NCBI RefSeq assembly: GCF_030269485.1
Contig: NZ_BSTL01000016.1
Span: 124,001 to 188,000 of the forward strand
Source: Actinoplanes sp. NBRC 103695
GTDB lineage: Bacteria > Actinomycetota > Actinomycetes > Mycobacteriales > Micromonosporaceae
Direction of reading: 5' to 3'
DNA: 64,000 nucleotides
Below, piece after piece: positions 23,665 to 32,171 of this stretch. Made by a program: the position numbers and the translations under genes. Each line of letters starts with the position of its first letter. Positions within the stretch are counted from its first letter, which is position 1. Under the pieces are notes generated by a model. The model did not search any database. It saw nothing but the letters and a program-made list of their open reading frames with translations, and was not told the origin of the DNA.

Positions 23665-24159
23665 ATGAATTCCTCTGTGGACGAGTCGGGCCGGACTGAC
23701 GCCGACGCTGTGGTCCTGCTGCATGGATTGGGTACGAGCGGCTGGATGTGGCATCGGATAGCGCCGATGCTCGCGGAGGATTCCCACGTTCTGGTGCCTG
23801 ACCTGCCGGGCCATGGGCGCAACGGCCAGACATGGAGCTCCTTGGCCGACACCGTGGCGGCCGTGGCGGAGCTGATCAGAACCCGTACGGCGACAGGTCA
23901 GGCTCACGTCGTCGGCCTGTCGCTCGGCGGTTATGTGGCCGCGCTGCTCGCGGCGAACGAACCGGCCGTGGTGCGCAGTGCCGTCGTCAGCGGCGTGAAC
24001 GTGCTGCCGTTCCCCCGTCCGGCGATGATGCGGCTGGCCGGCCGGATCATCGGCCCGTTCTCGACGTCCGGGCCGATGGTGCGCGCGAACGCGACGATCC
24101 GTGCCCATGTCACGGACGCCGACCTGCCCCCGAGCCTCCTTCGCCCGGCCGACGCCTGA
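23665..24159 (+). pseudogene. C-terminally truncated alpha/beta hydrolase
   Basis: A 164-codon frame begins as a good alpha/beta hydrolase: AVVLLHGLGTSGWMWHRIAP (oxyanion HG), DLPGHGRN, and nucleophile elbow AHVVGLSLGGYVAA (GLSLG, Ser). It stops after VTDADLPPSLLRPADA, at about 60% of normal length (260-280). The catalytic acid and His are missing, and no continuation is visible in other frames. It faces the remnant of a VOC gene on the opposite strand, and both end near 24160-24235. Loss of both 3' ends by one deletion is the simplest reading. Confidence 0.65.
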
Positions 24160-24232
24160 TCGTCCCGGCTGATTACCGAACAAACCGGCGTGATCGAGAA
24201 GCACCTTTCTCGGCAAAGCTGTGGTCGGCGCC

Positions 24233-24310
24233 TCAGCGGCCGAACGCCAGCCCGGCGGCCAGGTCGGGCACCGTCAGGTGGACGCAGTCGACCGCCCGCA
24301 GCGTGGTCAT
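24233..24310 (-). pseudogene. VOC/glyoxalase gene fragment (first 25 codons)
   Basis: Directly after the lysyl-tRNA synthetase stop codon, minus-strand ATG 24310 opens MTTLRAVDCVHLTVPDLAAG, the first beta strand of a vicinal-oxygen-chelate protein with its metal His. It then hits a stop after LAFGR. Normal VOC proteins are about 120 residues. It was probably the last gene of the lysS transcript. Confidence 0.5.
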
Positions 24311-24313
24311 CCC

Positions 24314-26023
24314 TCAGGCGCCCACCAGCGTGCGGACCCGGTCGGCGCCGACCGCCAGGAGCAGGGTGGGCAGGCGCGGGCCGGTGTCGCGGCCGACCAG
24401 CAGGTGGTAGAGCAGGGCGAAGAAGGCACGCTGCGCGGCCTTCAGCTCGGGGGTCGGCTTGGTGTCCATCGGCAGGCCGGCCTGAGTCTTGGGTACGCCG
24501 TAGACGAGCGCCGTCAGCCCGTCGAGGGACCAGTTGTCGTCCAGCCCGGCCAGCAGCAGCCGCAGCGACTCGCGCTGGGTGTCGTCCAGCGTGGCCAGCA
24601 GTTCCTTGTCCGGTTCCTCGCGGACCCGGGTGCGCTGCTCGGCCGGCACCTGCGTGGCCACCCAGGTGGCGGCCCGGTCCAGGCGCGGGCGCACCTCGTC
24701 GAGGCTGGTCACCGGGTCGGCCGGGTCCAGGTCGTGCAGGATGCGCAGCAGCTGCTCCTCGACGCCGGTGGTGATGTCGGCGACCGAGGCGAGCATGCGG
24801 TAGGGCAGCGGGCGCGGCGTCGCCGGCAGCGGGCCGGCGGCGGTGCCGATCGCCCGGGTGTGCGCCGCCACCTCGGCGTCGCCTGCCTGACCGGCGGCGA
24901 TCCGCTTCTCCAGGGCGTCCCACTCGTCGTACAGCCGCTGGATCTCCTGGTCGAACGCCACCTTGAAGGCCTGGTTGGGCCGGCGGCGGGCGTACAGCCA
25001 GCGCAGCAGCGGCGCCTCCATGATCTGCAGGGCGTCGGCGGGGGTCGGCACCGCGCCCTTGGAGCTGCTCATCTTGGCCATGCCGGAGATGCCGACGAAC
25101 GCGTACATCGGGCCGATCGGCTGCTCGCCGCCGAAGATCTCGGTGACGATCTGCCCCCCGACGACGAACGAGGAGCCGGGCGACGAGTGGTCGACCCCGG
25201 ACGGCTCGAACACCACCCCCTCGTACGCCCACCGCATCGGCCAGTCGACCTTCCACACCAGCTTGCCGTTGGTGAACTCGCTGAGCAGCACGGTCTCGGT
25301 GTGCCCGCAGCCGGTACAGCGGTAGGTCATCTCGGTGCTGTCGTCGTCGTACGCGACGACCGTGGTGAAGTCTTTGCCGCAGGACGAGCAGAACGGCTTG
25401 AACGGGTAGTAGCCGGTCGCCGCGGACCCGTCGTCCTCTTCCGCCGCGCCCGATCCCTGGGCGGCCTCGGCAGCCGCGGCGGCGTCGGCCTCGTCCAGCT
25501 TGGCGTTCTGCTGCGTGACCTTCTTCTTGGTGCGGTAGCGCTCCAGGATCGCGTCGATCCGCCCGCGTTCCCGCATCGCCAGCAGCACCTGCTCGCGGTA
25601 GGCCCCCGAACGGTACATCTCGGTCTGGCTGACGCCCCGGTACTCCACGCCGAGCTCGGCGAGCGACTCGACCATCGCCGCCTTGAAGTGCTCCGACCAG
25701 TTCGGGTAGGTGCTGCCGGGCGGCGCCGGCACCGCGGTCAGCGGCTTGCCGATGTGCTCCGTCCAGCTCTGGTCGATGTCGGCCGGCACCCTCCGGAACC
25801 GGTCGAAGTCGTCCCACGAGATCAGGTGCACCACGTCGTGGCCCCGGCGGCGGATCTCGTCCGCCACCAGGTGCGGGGTCATCACCTCGCGCAGGTTGCC
25901 CAGATGGACCGGCCCCGACGGGCTCAGCCCCGACGCACAGACGATCGGCTTGCCCGGCGCACGACGTGCCGCCTCGGCGATCACCTCGTCCGCGTACCGG
26001 TTGACCCACTCAACTTCAGCCAC
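24314..26023 (-). CDS. lysK: Lysyl-tRNA synthetase, class I
   Basis: A 569-aa class I (archaeal-type) lysine-tRNA ligase that charges tRNA-Lys in the cytoplasm. The HIGH-equivalent is SPSGPVHLGNLRE (residues 34-46), the KMSKS-equivalent is GMAKMSSSKG near 300, and a zinc-ribbon pair is CSSCGKDF...CTGCGHTE in the insert. The C-terminal helical anticodon-binding part is complete. An acidic Ala/Glu-rich stretch (about 178-205) is an actinobacterial insertion. Most bacteria use class II LysRS, so actinomycetes with this enzyme often carry both; the other is not in this window. The symbol lysK (sometimes lysS) follows class I usage. ATG 26023 follows an AGGG(A)AG-like site. Confidence 0.93.
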   Translation of the reverse strand: MAEVEWVNRYADEVIAEAARRAPGKPIVCASGLSPSGPVHLGNLREVMTPHLVADEIRRRGHDVVHLISWDDFDRFRRVPADIDQSWTEHIGKPLTAVPAPPGSTYPNWSEHFKAAMVESLAELGVEYRGVSQTEMYRSGAYREQVLLAMRERGRIDAILERYRTKKKVTQQNAKLDEADAAAAAEAAQGSGAAEEDDGSAATGYYPFKPFCSSCGKDFTTVVAYDDDSTEMTYRCTGCGHTETVLLSEFTNGKLVWKVDWPMRWAYEGVVFEPSGVDHSSPGSSFVVGGQIVTEIFGGEQPIGPMYAFVGISGMAKMSSSKGAVPTPADALQIMEAPLLRWLYARRRPNQAFKVAFDQEIQRLYDEWDALEKRIAAGQAGDAEVAAHTRAIGTAAGPLPATPRPLPYRMLASVADITTGVEEQLLRILHDLDPADPVTSLDEVRPRLDRAATWVATQVPAEQRTRVREEPDKELLATLDDTQRESLRLLLAGLDDNWSLDGLTALVYGVPKTQAGLPMDTKPTPELKAAQRAFFALLYHLLVGRDTGPRLPTLLLAVGADRVRTLVGA

Positions 26024-26154
26024 GACCTGCTACACCCTTCCCTGGAACCACAACCCTCCCATTCTCCCAGCCCGCCTGTCGCGCCGTTCACGCGGCCACG
26101 TGACCCGGCGGCGGCCGGCCGCTTTCGGTTGCGTCTCCGGCGCATCATCGGGTG

Positions 26155-26550
26155 ATGAAGTACTTCCGGGACGCCCCCTGCGCCTACCGGGACCTCGATG
26201 CCGCTCGCCGGTTCTTCACCGAGGCCCTCGGCTTCGTCGAGCGGTCGGTGCGGCCCGACCGGGTCGAGCTCGTCTTCGAGCCCTCCGACCGGCTCATCGC
26301 CACCCGGGCCGAGCCCGGCCGGGTGCAGCCCCCGTCCGAGTATCACCAGGGCCGGTTCCTGATGGGCGCCGACTCGGACGCGATGGACCGGCTGGTCGAC
26401 CGGGCGAGGGCGGCCGGCGCCGAGCTCGTCGACGTCGAGGTGGGCAGCTACGACGACGGGGACGAGTTCGACGGCGTCTACACCTTCACGGTGGTTGACC
26501 CGGAGGGCCACCGCTGGCGCTTCGACGGGGGCGTCGCCCTCAGCGGCTGA
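26155..26550 (+). CDS. VOC (glyoxalase/bleomycin-resistance) family protein
   Basis: A 131-aa protein of standard size with the paired beta-alpha-beta-beta-beta modules of the vicinal oxygen chelate family: DAARRFFTEALGFVE (first helix-strand), GRFLMGADSDAMDRLVDRARAAGAELVD (second module) and TFTVVDPEGHRWRF (final strand with conserved DPxGHxW). Metal ligands are not obvious in the first strand, so it may be a binding or resistance protein rather than a metalloenzyme. GTG 26152 directly precedes ATG 26155. Monocistronic and divergent from lysK. Confidence 0.82.
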   Translation: MKYFRDAPCAYRDLDAARRFFTEALGFVERSVRPDRVELVFEPSDRLIATRAEPGRVQPPSEYHQGRFLMGADSDAMDRLVDRARAAGAELVDVEVGSYDDGDEFDGVYTFTVVDPEGHRWRFDGGVALSG

Positions 26551-26662
26551 CGGTCGCGGAGGGGGCGGCGTCCTCGTTGCGCTCCGGGAAGCGGCAGCCA
26601 CCGGCGGTTGACCTGCCCGAATACCTCTTGTTACGACCGGTTGGGCGGACCAGAATCACTGC

Positions 26663-27505
26663 GTGGATCTGACAGAGCGGGCGGCGCGAAGCGCGGCGGT
26701 GGCGGCGGTGTTCGACCGGGTGGCCGACGTCTACGACGGAGTCGGGGTGCCGTGGTTCACCCCCATCGCGCGGGAACTGGTACGCCTTGCCGCGCCCGCG
26801 CCGGGCACGCGGGCCCTGGACGTCGGGTGCGGGCGGGGAGCCGCCACGATCGCTCTGGCGGAGGCGGTCGGCGGCGACGGTCATGTCACCGGTATCGACC
26901 TGTCCCCCCGCATGATCGAGGCGTGCGAGGCGGACTTCGCCGGCCTCGGTCTTTCGAACATCGACGTCCAGGTCATGGACGCCTCCTCGCCGTCGCTGCC
27001 GGCGGCCGGTTACGACCTCGTCGTCTCGTCCTTGGTGGTGTTCTTCCTGCCTGATCCGCCGGCGGCCCTGAGCGCGTGGCGGCGCCTCCTTGCCGTGCCG
27101 GGCGGCCGGCTCGCGATCTCCACCTTCGGCCCCCGCGATCCGGTGTGGGACGCGGTCGATGCGACTTTCCGGCCCTATCTGCCCGCGAAAATGCTGGATG
27201 CCCGCACGACCGGCGCCGCCGGGCCTTTCAGCAGCGACGCGGGCGTCGAGGAGCTGGTCGGCGCGGCGGGATACACCGGCGTGCGGACGACCCACTCCGA
27301 CGTCGAGGTGACGTTCGCCGACGCCGGCGAGTGGTATCAATTCAGCCGATCGCATGGCCAGCGAGCGATGTGGGACGCCATCCCGGACGCCGACCACGAC
27401 ACCGTCAAGGCCGTCGCCGGAGAACACCTGGAAGAGGCCCGCGGTACCGACGGCCGCATTCATCTGACCCAGCAGGTGCGCTTCACCCTGGCCGCAGCGC
27501 ACTGA
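26663..27505 (+). CDS. SAM-dependent class I methyltransferase
   Basis: A 280-aa UbiE/Methyltransf_11/25-type enzyme. AdoMet-binding motif I is ALDVGCGRGAATIALAEAVG (near residues 53-72), acidic loop GIDLSPRMIEACEADF, motif post-II GYDLVVSSLVVFFLPDPPAAL, and motif III GGRLAISTFGP. The GTG start at 26663 is the only suitable one. The C-terminal 100 residues form a substrate lid of unknown specificity. It has no operon partner, and a palindrome directly after its stop codon likely terminates transcription. Confidence 0.87.
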   Translation: MDLTERAARSAAVAAVFDRVADVYDGVGVPWFTPIARELVRLAAPAPGTRALDVGCGRGAATIALAEAVGGDGHVTGIDLSPRMIEACEADFAGLGLSNIDVQVMDASSPSLPAAGYDLVVSSLVVFFLPDPPAALSAWRRLLAVPGGRLAISTFGPRDPVWDAVDATFRPYLPAKMLDARTTGAAGPFSSDAGVEELVGAAGYTGVRTTHSDVEVTFADAGEWYQFSRSHGQRAMWDAIPDADHDTVKAVAGEHLEEARGTDGRIHLTQQVRFTLAAAH

Positions 27506-27506
27506 C

Positions 27507-27522
27507 AGCGCGCCGGCGCGCT
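27507..27522 (+). terminator. Palindromic terminator-like hairpin
   Basis: The perfect 16-bp palindrome AGCGCGCCGGCGCGCT begins 2 bp after the methyltransferase stop codon and separates it from the convergent kinase-phosphatase operon. Confidence 0.45.
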
Positions 27523-27607
27523 TCTCAGTGGGTGGGGGTCAGGCCCGGCACCACCAGACCGCGGCCGCCCCGAGCAGCGTTACCTCGAGTCGCGGGCCGC
27601 GAAGCTG

Positions 27608-29104
27608 TCACCCCAGGCCGCTGCGGATGGCGGCGGCCGCGGTGGTCAGGACCAGCTGCTGAGCGGTCTCCAGGGCCCACCGCCCGGCCGCCCGGAGGTG
27701 GCGGTTCGTCCCGGTCTCGTCGCCGCGGGCCGCGGCCTCCCCGGCGGCCACCACGGCCGTCACCGACTCCTGCTCCTGCGGCGTGCGGGCGGCCGCGGAC
27801 AGCACCTCCCGCAGCTCCGTCAGCTCGGCGGCCAGCGGCTTGAGGTCGGGCGCGGCGTTGATCGTGGTGTTCTCGATCCGGTTGCCGTCGCCGATGCTGC
27901 CGGACGTGACGGGGCCGTTGAAGGTCGAGCTGGACATGGTGCCTCCCTGGGCGTGGATCTCGATCCGGTTGGGTTGGTCGATGCGGCGGCGCAGCGTGTC
28001 GAGCTCCACCTGGAAGTTGCGTTCCCGGTCGCAGCGGCGCAGCGTGCTGTGCAGGAGCAGGTCGGTGTTGCCGGCCTCCGGGCGCTGGCCCATCACGCCG
28101 AGGTAGACCAGGCGGGCGGCCACCCGGTTGGCCTCGTTCCACTGGGCCCGGGCCTGGCGGATCAGGTCGCGGCACTCGTCCCACCGGCAGCGGTCGACGG
28201 CCAGCTCGGCGCCCGCCCAGGCCAGCCATCCGCGCACCCGGGCGAGTTCCATCTCGGTCAGCGCGCGGGCGTTGCGGGACACCTGGCGGCTCACCGCCTC
28301 GTCGAAGATCCGCTGGTACGCCGACACCGCCTCACGGCCGGCCACCACCGCGTCGGGATAGTTGCCGTTCTGCGCCTCGCGCAACGTCTCGACGAAGCTC
28401 TGCGCCGCCTTCACGTAGCGCACCCCGTCGGACAGGTCCCGGCGCAGCTCCTCGAACTGCGGGTCGGCCGAGTCGGACGCCTGGCGCAGCAGCTCGTCGA
28501 AGACCACGCCGGTCTTGTCGAAGCACCCGTACGCCCCGACGAAGTCCCCGGAGCGCATCTGCGAGAGCCCGGTGACCATCTGCAGCATCGCCTCGGTCAG
28601 CGTGTAGCGCAGCGCGCCCACCTCGTGCAACGGCAGGTCGTCGTCCTCGGCCAGGCGCGCGAACGCGGCCATCGCGGACCGCAGGTGCACCTCGGCGGTC
28701 TCGAAGTCGGCGGCGCCGCGGCGCTCGTCGGCCCGGTTGACGTCCTGCAGGCCCTCGGCGAGCAGGACCGCGCCGGTCGTCGCCGCGATGATGTGGTCGA
28801 GCGTCGCCGCGTACTCCGGATCGGCGTCCGCACCGGCCTGCCGCTCGCGCAGCGCGATCTCCCGCTGCACCTCGTTGAGCTGGGCGAACCGTCCGAACAA
28901 CTCGTGCGCGCCGGCGAACTCGAACGCCTTCTGCCGGGAGGCCGCCGCGCCCATGACGATCGTCTCCAGGGCGGATTCGGCCCGCACGTACGCGTCGAAG
29001 GCCTCCCGGTCCAGGGACGGCTGGTGTTCGTAGTAGTCGACCTCGGCGACCAGCGCGTCGAAGTCGTCCGGGTCCGACGTGGCCGGTGGGCTGCTCGTCC
29101 TCAC
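27608..29104 (-). CDS. Alpha-helical (TPR-like) protein with short amyloid-like motif
   Basis: A 498-aa protein, last gene of the vWA-PP2C-kinase operon. Residues about 15-375 are all-helical with paired-helix, TPR-like periodicity (FETAEVHLRSAMAAFARL, GDFVGAYGCFDKTGVVFDEL, RWDECRDLIRQARAQWNEA). Residues 387-416 break into a Gly/Ser/Asn/Thr-rich beta stretch (STFNGPVTSGSIGDGN then RIENTTIN) resembling bacterial amyloid signalling (BASS/RHIM-like) motifs of conflict proteins. A helical tail (420-498) ends it. GTG 29104 overlaps the AAA+ stop codon (GTGA). A scaffold or adaptor role is inferred; I recognise no enzymatic motif. Confidence 0.75.
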   Translation of the reverse strand: MRTSSPPATSDPDDFDALVAEVDYYEHQPSLDREAFDAYVRAESALETIVMGAAASRQKAFEFAGAHELFGRFAQLNEVQREIALRERQAGADADPEYAATLDHIIAATTGAVLLAEGLQDVNRADERRGAADFETAEVHLRSAMAAFARLAEDDDLPLHEVGALRYTLTEAMLQMVTGLSQMRSGDFVGAYGCFDKTGVVFDELLRQASDSADPQFEELRRDLSDGVRYVKAAQSFVETLREAQNGNYPDAVVAGREAVSAYQRIFDEAVSRQVSRNARALTEMELARVRGWLAWAGAELAVDRCRWDECRDLIRQARAQWNEANRVAARLVYLGVMGQRPEAGNTDLLLHSTLRRCDRERNFQVELDTLRRRIDQPNRIEIHAQGGTMSSSTFNGPVTSGSIGDGNRIENTTINAAPDLKPLAAELTELREVLSAAARTPQEQESVTAVVAAGEAAARGDETGTNRHLRAAGRWALETAQQLVLTTAAAAIRSGLG

Positions 29105-31002
29105 TCGTCCGGCTCCCCGGTCGCGGCCATCGCGGACACGGCGAAGGGCGGTGAGGAGGCGGTGCGGTGGACCAGGATGCGCGCGCCGGCGGCGGGTTGG
29201 TTCTCCAGGATCCACCGATTCAGGGGTACGCGTACCCAATCCTCCAGCAGCGGGCTGCGGATCTGCCGCGCGCCCAGCGCGGAGCCCCGCCGCGCGATCT
29301 CCTCGGCCACCGCGCGGCTGATCGCCGGCCGGTCCAGCACCAGGTCCCAGCCGCGGTGCCGGGCAGCCTCCTCGAGCTGGTCGAGGAACTTGGCGGTGAT
29401 GTCCCTGGTGACGTCCTCGCGCAGCAGATCGAACACGACCACGCCGCTGCCCAGCCGGCCGAGCAGCTCGGGCCGCCGCAGCCGGGTGCCGAAGTGGTCG
29501 CGGACCGCCTGGTGGAAGTGGTCGCGGACGGCCTCGTAGGACATCTCCGGCCCGGCGTCGGCCCGCCCCAGGTCGCTGGCGCCGATGTTCGACGTGAAGA
29601 TCACGATCGAGTGGCTGAAGTGCGCCGTCCGGCCCTGCCCGTCGGTGAGCCGCCCGTCGTCGATGATCTGCAGGAACTTGTCCATGATCTTCTCGTGCGC
29701 CTTCTCGATCTCGTCGAAGAGCAGCACGCTGAACGGCCGTTCCAGCACCCAGTTGGTGAGCGTGCCGCCGTGCTCGTGGCCGACGAAACCGGGCGGCGAG
29801 CCGGTCAGCCGCTCGCTGGTGTGCTCCTGGCTGTACTCGCTCATGTCGAACCGGCGCAGCGCGGTCTCGTCGTCGAAGACCAGCTCGGCGAGGGCCTTGG
29901 CCAGCTCGGTCTTGCCGGTGCCGGTCGGGCCGACGAAGAAGAAGACGCCCTTGGGCCGGCCGCCGGCCCGGTCGCCGCCCGCCCCGAAGTCCAGCCCGGA
30001 CCGCGCGTTGACGAGCACGTCGGTGACCGCGCGGACGGCCGCGGGCTGGCCGATCACCCGCCGGGACAGCGTTCCCCCGGCGGTGCGGATCCGCTCCAGG
30101 TCGAGCTGTTCCCACGGGTCGTCGCGCAGGCCGAACCGGTGCCGGGCGACCAGCCGGTGCGGGGCGGTGGGCGGGATCCGGGCCAGCCGCGAGGTGTCCG
30201 CGAGCGCGCCGAGGTCGATCACGGTCATCCCGTCGGTCAGGTTGGCCAGCACGGTGGTGGCCCGGCCCAGCTCGTTCTCGGGCATGTCGGCGGCGCCGTG
30301 GTAGCCGCCGATCCGCTCGGCCAGGAACGCGGCCCGCTCGGCGACGGCGGGCCGCTCGGCCAGGACGGCGGCCACCGTCGGGTTGTCCCGGTGCAGCCAG
30401 GCGGGCAGGGCGGCCAGGTCGCGGGCGACCAGCACGAGCCGGGCGGCGCCGGTGGCGAGCAGGCTGCGGACGTGCGCGACGTGTGTGAGGTGGTCGCCGG
30501 TGACCTGGGCGGCCGTGCCGACCAGCAGGTCCGCCGACTCCCAGACGATCGCGCAGCTCCGCTCGGTCTGCGCGGCCAGCCGGCGGGCCACGGCGAGCAG
30601 GTCGGTCGCGGTGCGCGGTTCGGCCGTACCCGCGCTGAGAAGTTGCCTTTCGAGGGCGTCGGCCGAGGCAGCGAGCCGTTCCTGGCGAGGGTCGGCCGGA
30701 ACCTCCGGATGAGGGCTGGGCGCCGGCTGGGTGGCCGGTCCGGGTTCCGGGCTCAGGTACGGCCGGACGAACTCGCGCACGGCCGGCGACGGGTACGTGA
30801 TCCCGTCGGCCAGCCCGAACCGCAGCACCACCTCGAAGCCGGCCACCGCGAGGAAGTCGGTGAGCGTGGCCGGGAACGGCTGGTAGCGGTGGTCCCACCG
30901 GACCAGGTCGTCCACGTTGCCGTGGATCACCAGGTGCCGCCCGCGCTGCAACTCGTGGTAGGCGCGCACCAGCCACGGCGCGCCTTTCGGCGGATCGGTC
31001 AC
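29101..31002 (-). CDS. ClpB-like AAA+ ATPase with degenerate first domain
   Basis: A 633-aa ATPase. The C-terminal half is a ClpB/Hsp100 D2-type motor: IGQPAAVRAV, Walker A GPTGTGKT (358-365), pore loop GSPPGFVGHE (401-410), Walker B VLLFDEIEKAH (426-436), sensor VIFTSNIGA, then a ClpB D2-small-like end. The N-terminal half looks like a second P-loop domain that has lost its Walker A (RHLVIHGNVDDLV) but keeps later strands (CAIVWESADLL, ARLVLVARDL). It lacks ClpB's N-domain and middle coiled coil. GTG 31002 overlaps the upstream coiled-coil gene. Likely it remodels a target chosen by the other operon proteins. Confidence 0.87.
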   Translation of the reverse strand: MTDPPKGAPWLVRAYHELQRGRHLVIHGNVDDLVRWDHRYQPFPATLTDFLAVAGFEVVLRFGLADGITYPSPAVREFVRPYLSPEPGPATQPAPSPHPEVPADPRQERLAASADALERQLLSAGTAEPRTATDLLAVARRLAAQTERSCAIVWESADLLVGTAAQVTGDHLTHVAHVRSLLATGAARLVLVARDLAALPAWLHRDNPTVAAVLAERPAVAERAAFLAERIGGYHGAADMPENELGRATTVLANLTDGMTVIDLGALADTSRLARIPPTAPHRLVARHRFGLRDDPWEQLDLERIRTAGGTLSRRVIGQPAAVRAVTDVLVNARSGLDFGAGGDRAGGRPKGVFFFVGPTGTGKTELAKALAELVFDDETALRRFDMSEYSQEHTSERLTGSPPGFVGHEHGGTLTNWVLERPFSVLLFDEIEKAHEKIMDKFLQIIDDGRLTDGQGRTAHFSHSIVIFTSNIGASDLGRADAGPEMSYEAVRDHFHQAVRDHFGTRLRRPELLGRLGSGVVVFDLLREDVTRDITAKFLDQLEEAARHRGWDLVLDRPAISRAVAEEIARRGSALGARQIRSPLLEDWVRVPLNRWILENQPAAGARILVHRTASSPPFAVSAMAATGEPDE

Positions 31003-32171
31003 GGCCGAGCCTCCCGGCGGACGGCGTCGCCGGTCTGATGGGGGAGGCGGATCGCGCCGCCGGATGACGGGTCGTCGTCGCGGCCGTCCCAGGTGACGCC
31101 GCTGAGCACCACGCCGTCGTGTTCCGCCCGCACGTGCAGCGCGTTGATCACGTCGAGGAGGCTGTCGCAGGCGGGCCCGGGCCCGGTCTCCCGCCGTACC
31201 GTCTCGGACGCGTACCGCACCCGGTGACCGCCCTCCTCCTCGGCGGTGACCAGCACGGCCATCGCCTCGCCGCCGGCCCGGACCGCGCGCAGCCCGATCG
31301 TGCCGTCCGGGTTCTCGGTGAGGCTGCCGGCGTCCACCGCGAAGCCCACCGCGGGCAGCGCCTTGACCAGCGAGCCGAGGATGGCACGGCGTTCGGAGAT
31401 CTGGTCGATCACCTCGTCCAGCCCGTCCTCGATGCCGTCCAGCCGGCGGCTCAGCGCCGCGCCGAGCAGCGGCACCTCGGTGACGTCGCGCGCGGCGATC
31501 CGCTCGTGCAGCATGGCGATCGCCTCCCCGGCGCGCTCGTCGTCGGCCAAGGGCACCCGGGCCACGCGGGCGTCCGCGCGCAACGTCTCCAGCCGGTCGG
31601 CGAGCCGGTCGACCAGGGCGCCGGCCTCCTCGCGCTCCCGCTCGGCGGCGGCCCGCGCGGCGGACACCCGGTCCAGGTGGGCGCCGACGGCGGCGGCGAG
31701 CGCATCCGGGTCAGCCGCGCCGGTGCCGGCCAGCTGTGCGTCGATCTCCCGTGCTCCGGCGGGGTCGAGGGCTGCCCGGTCGGTCACCCGGCTCAGCTCG
31801 GCGCGCAACGACTCCAGCTTGTCCCGCACCGACGCGCGTTCCCGGAGGGCGGCCTCGGTGCGCAGCCGTTCGATGTCCCGCCGCGTCCGGTCCAGCCCGG
31901 CCACCGCCTCGGCCAGTTCCTCGGGCGTACCGGCCGCCCCGAGCCGGTCGAGTGCCCCGGCGAGGTCCGCCTGCCGGCCGGTGGCCGCGGCGGCGGCGGT
32001 GAGACCGGCCGCGCCCGCCCGGTGCCGGGTCGCCGCCTCGGTCACCGCCCGCCGCCGTTCGCGGTCGGCGGCGTCGCGCCGGCGTCGCCGCCGGACGTCC
32101 TGCTCGCGGCGCAGCGCATCCCGGATCTGCCGGGTCATCTGGGCGAAGCTGTACTTCGGCGACCTGCTCAC
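30999..32171 (-). CDS. Long coiled-coil protein of unknown function
   Basis: A 390-aa cytoplasmic protein. A basic N-terminus (EQDVRRRRRRDAADRERRRA) leads into continuous coiled coil over about residues 20-260, rich in Ala, Arg, Glu and Leu. A compact alpha-beta C-terminal domain (about 275-390: FAVDAGSLTENPDGTIGLRA, AMAVLVTAEEEGGHRVRYAS) follows. No family is recognised. GTG 32171 has GGAGG 9 nt upstream and overlaps the radical-SAM stop codon (GTGA); its own TGA overlaps the AAA+ start. Its position between the radical-SAM protein and the ATPase suggests an adaptor that delivers substrate to the motor. Confidence 0.78.
   Translation of the reverse strand: MSRSPKYSFAQMTRQIRDALRREQDVRRRRRRDAADRERRRAVTEAATRHRAGAAGLTAAAAATGRQADLAGALDRLGAAGTPEELAEAVAGLDRTRRDIERLRTEAALRERASVRDKLESLRAELSRVTDRAALDPAGAREIDAQLAGTGAADPDALAAAVGAHLDRVSAARAAAEREREEAGALVDRLADRLETLRADARVARVPLADDERAGEAIAMLHERIAARDVTEVPLLGAALSRRLDGIEDGLDEVIDQISERRAILGSLVKALPAVGFAVDAGSLTENPDGTIGLRAVRAGGEAMAVLVTAEEEGGHRVRYASETVRRETGPGPACDSLLDVINALHVRAEHDGVVLSGVTWDGRDDDPSSGGAIRLPHQTGDAVRREARP

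Noticed and set aside
27608..30976. A 1122-codon frame covering both the AAA+ and helical protein genes
   Set aside because: Its first half is the out-of-frame shadow of the AAA+ gene (Arg/Pro/Gly-rich); the real proteins are two overlapping genes joined by GTGA.
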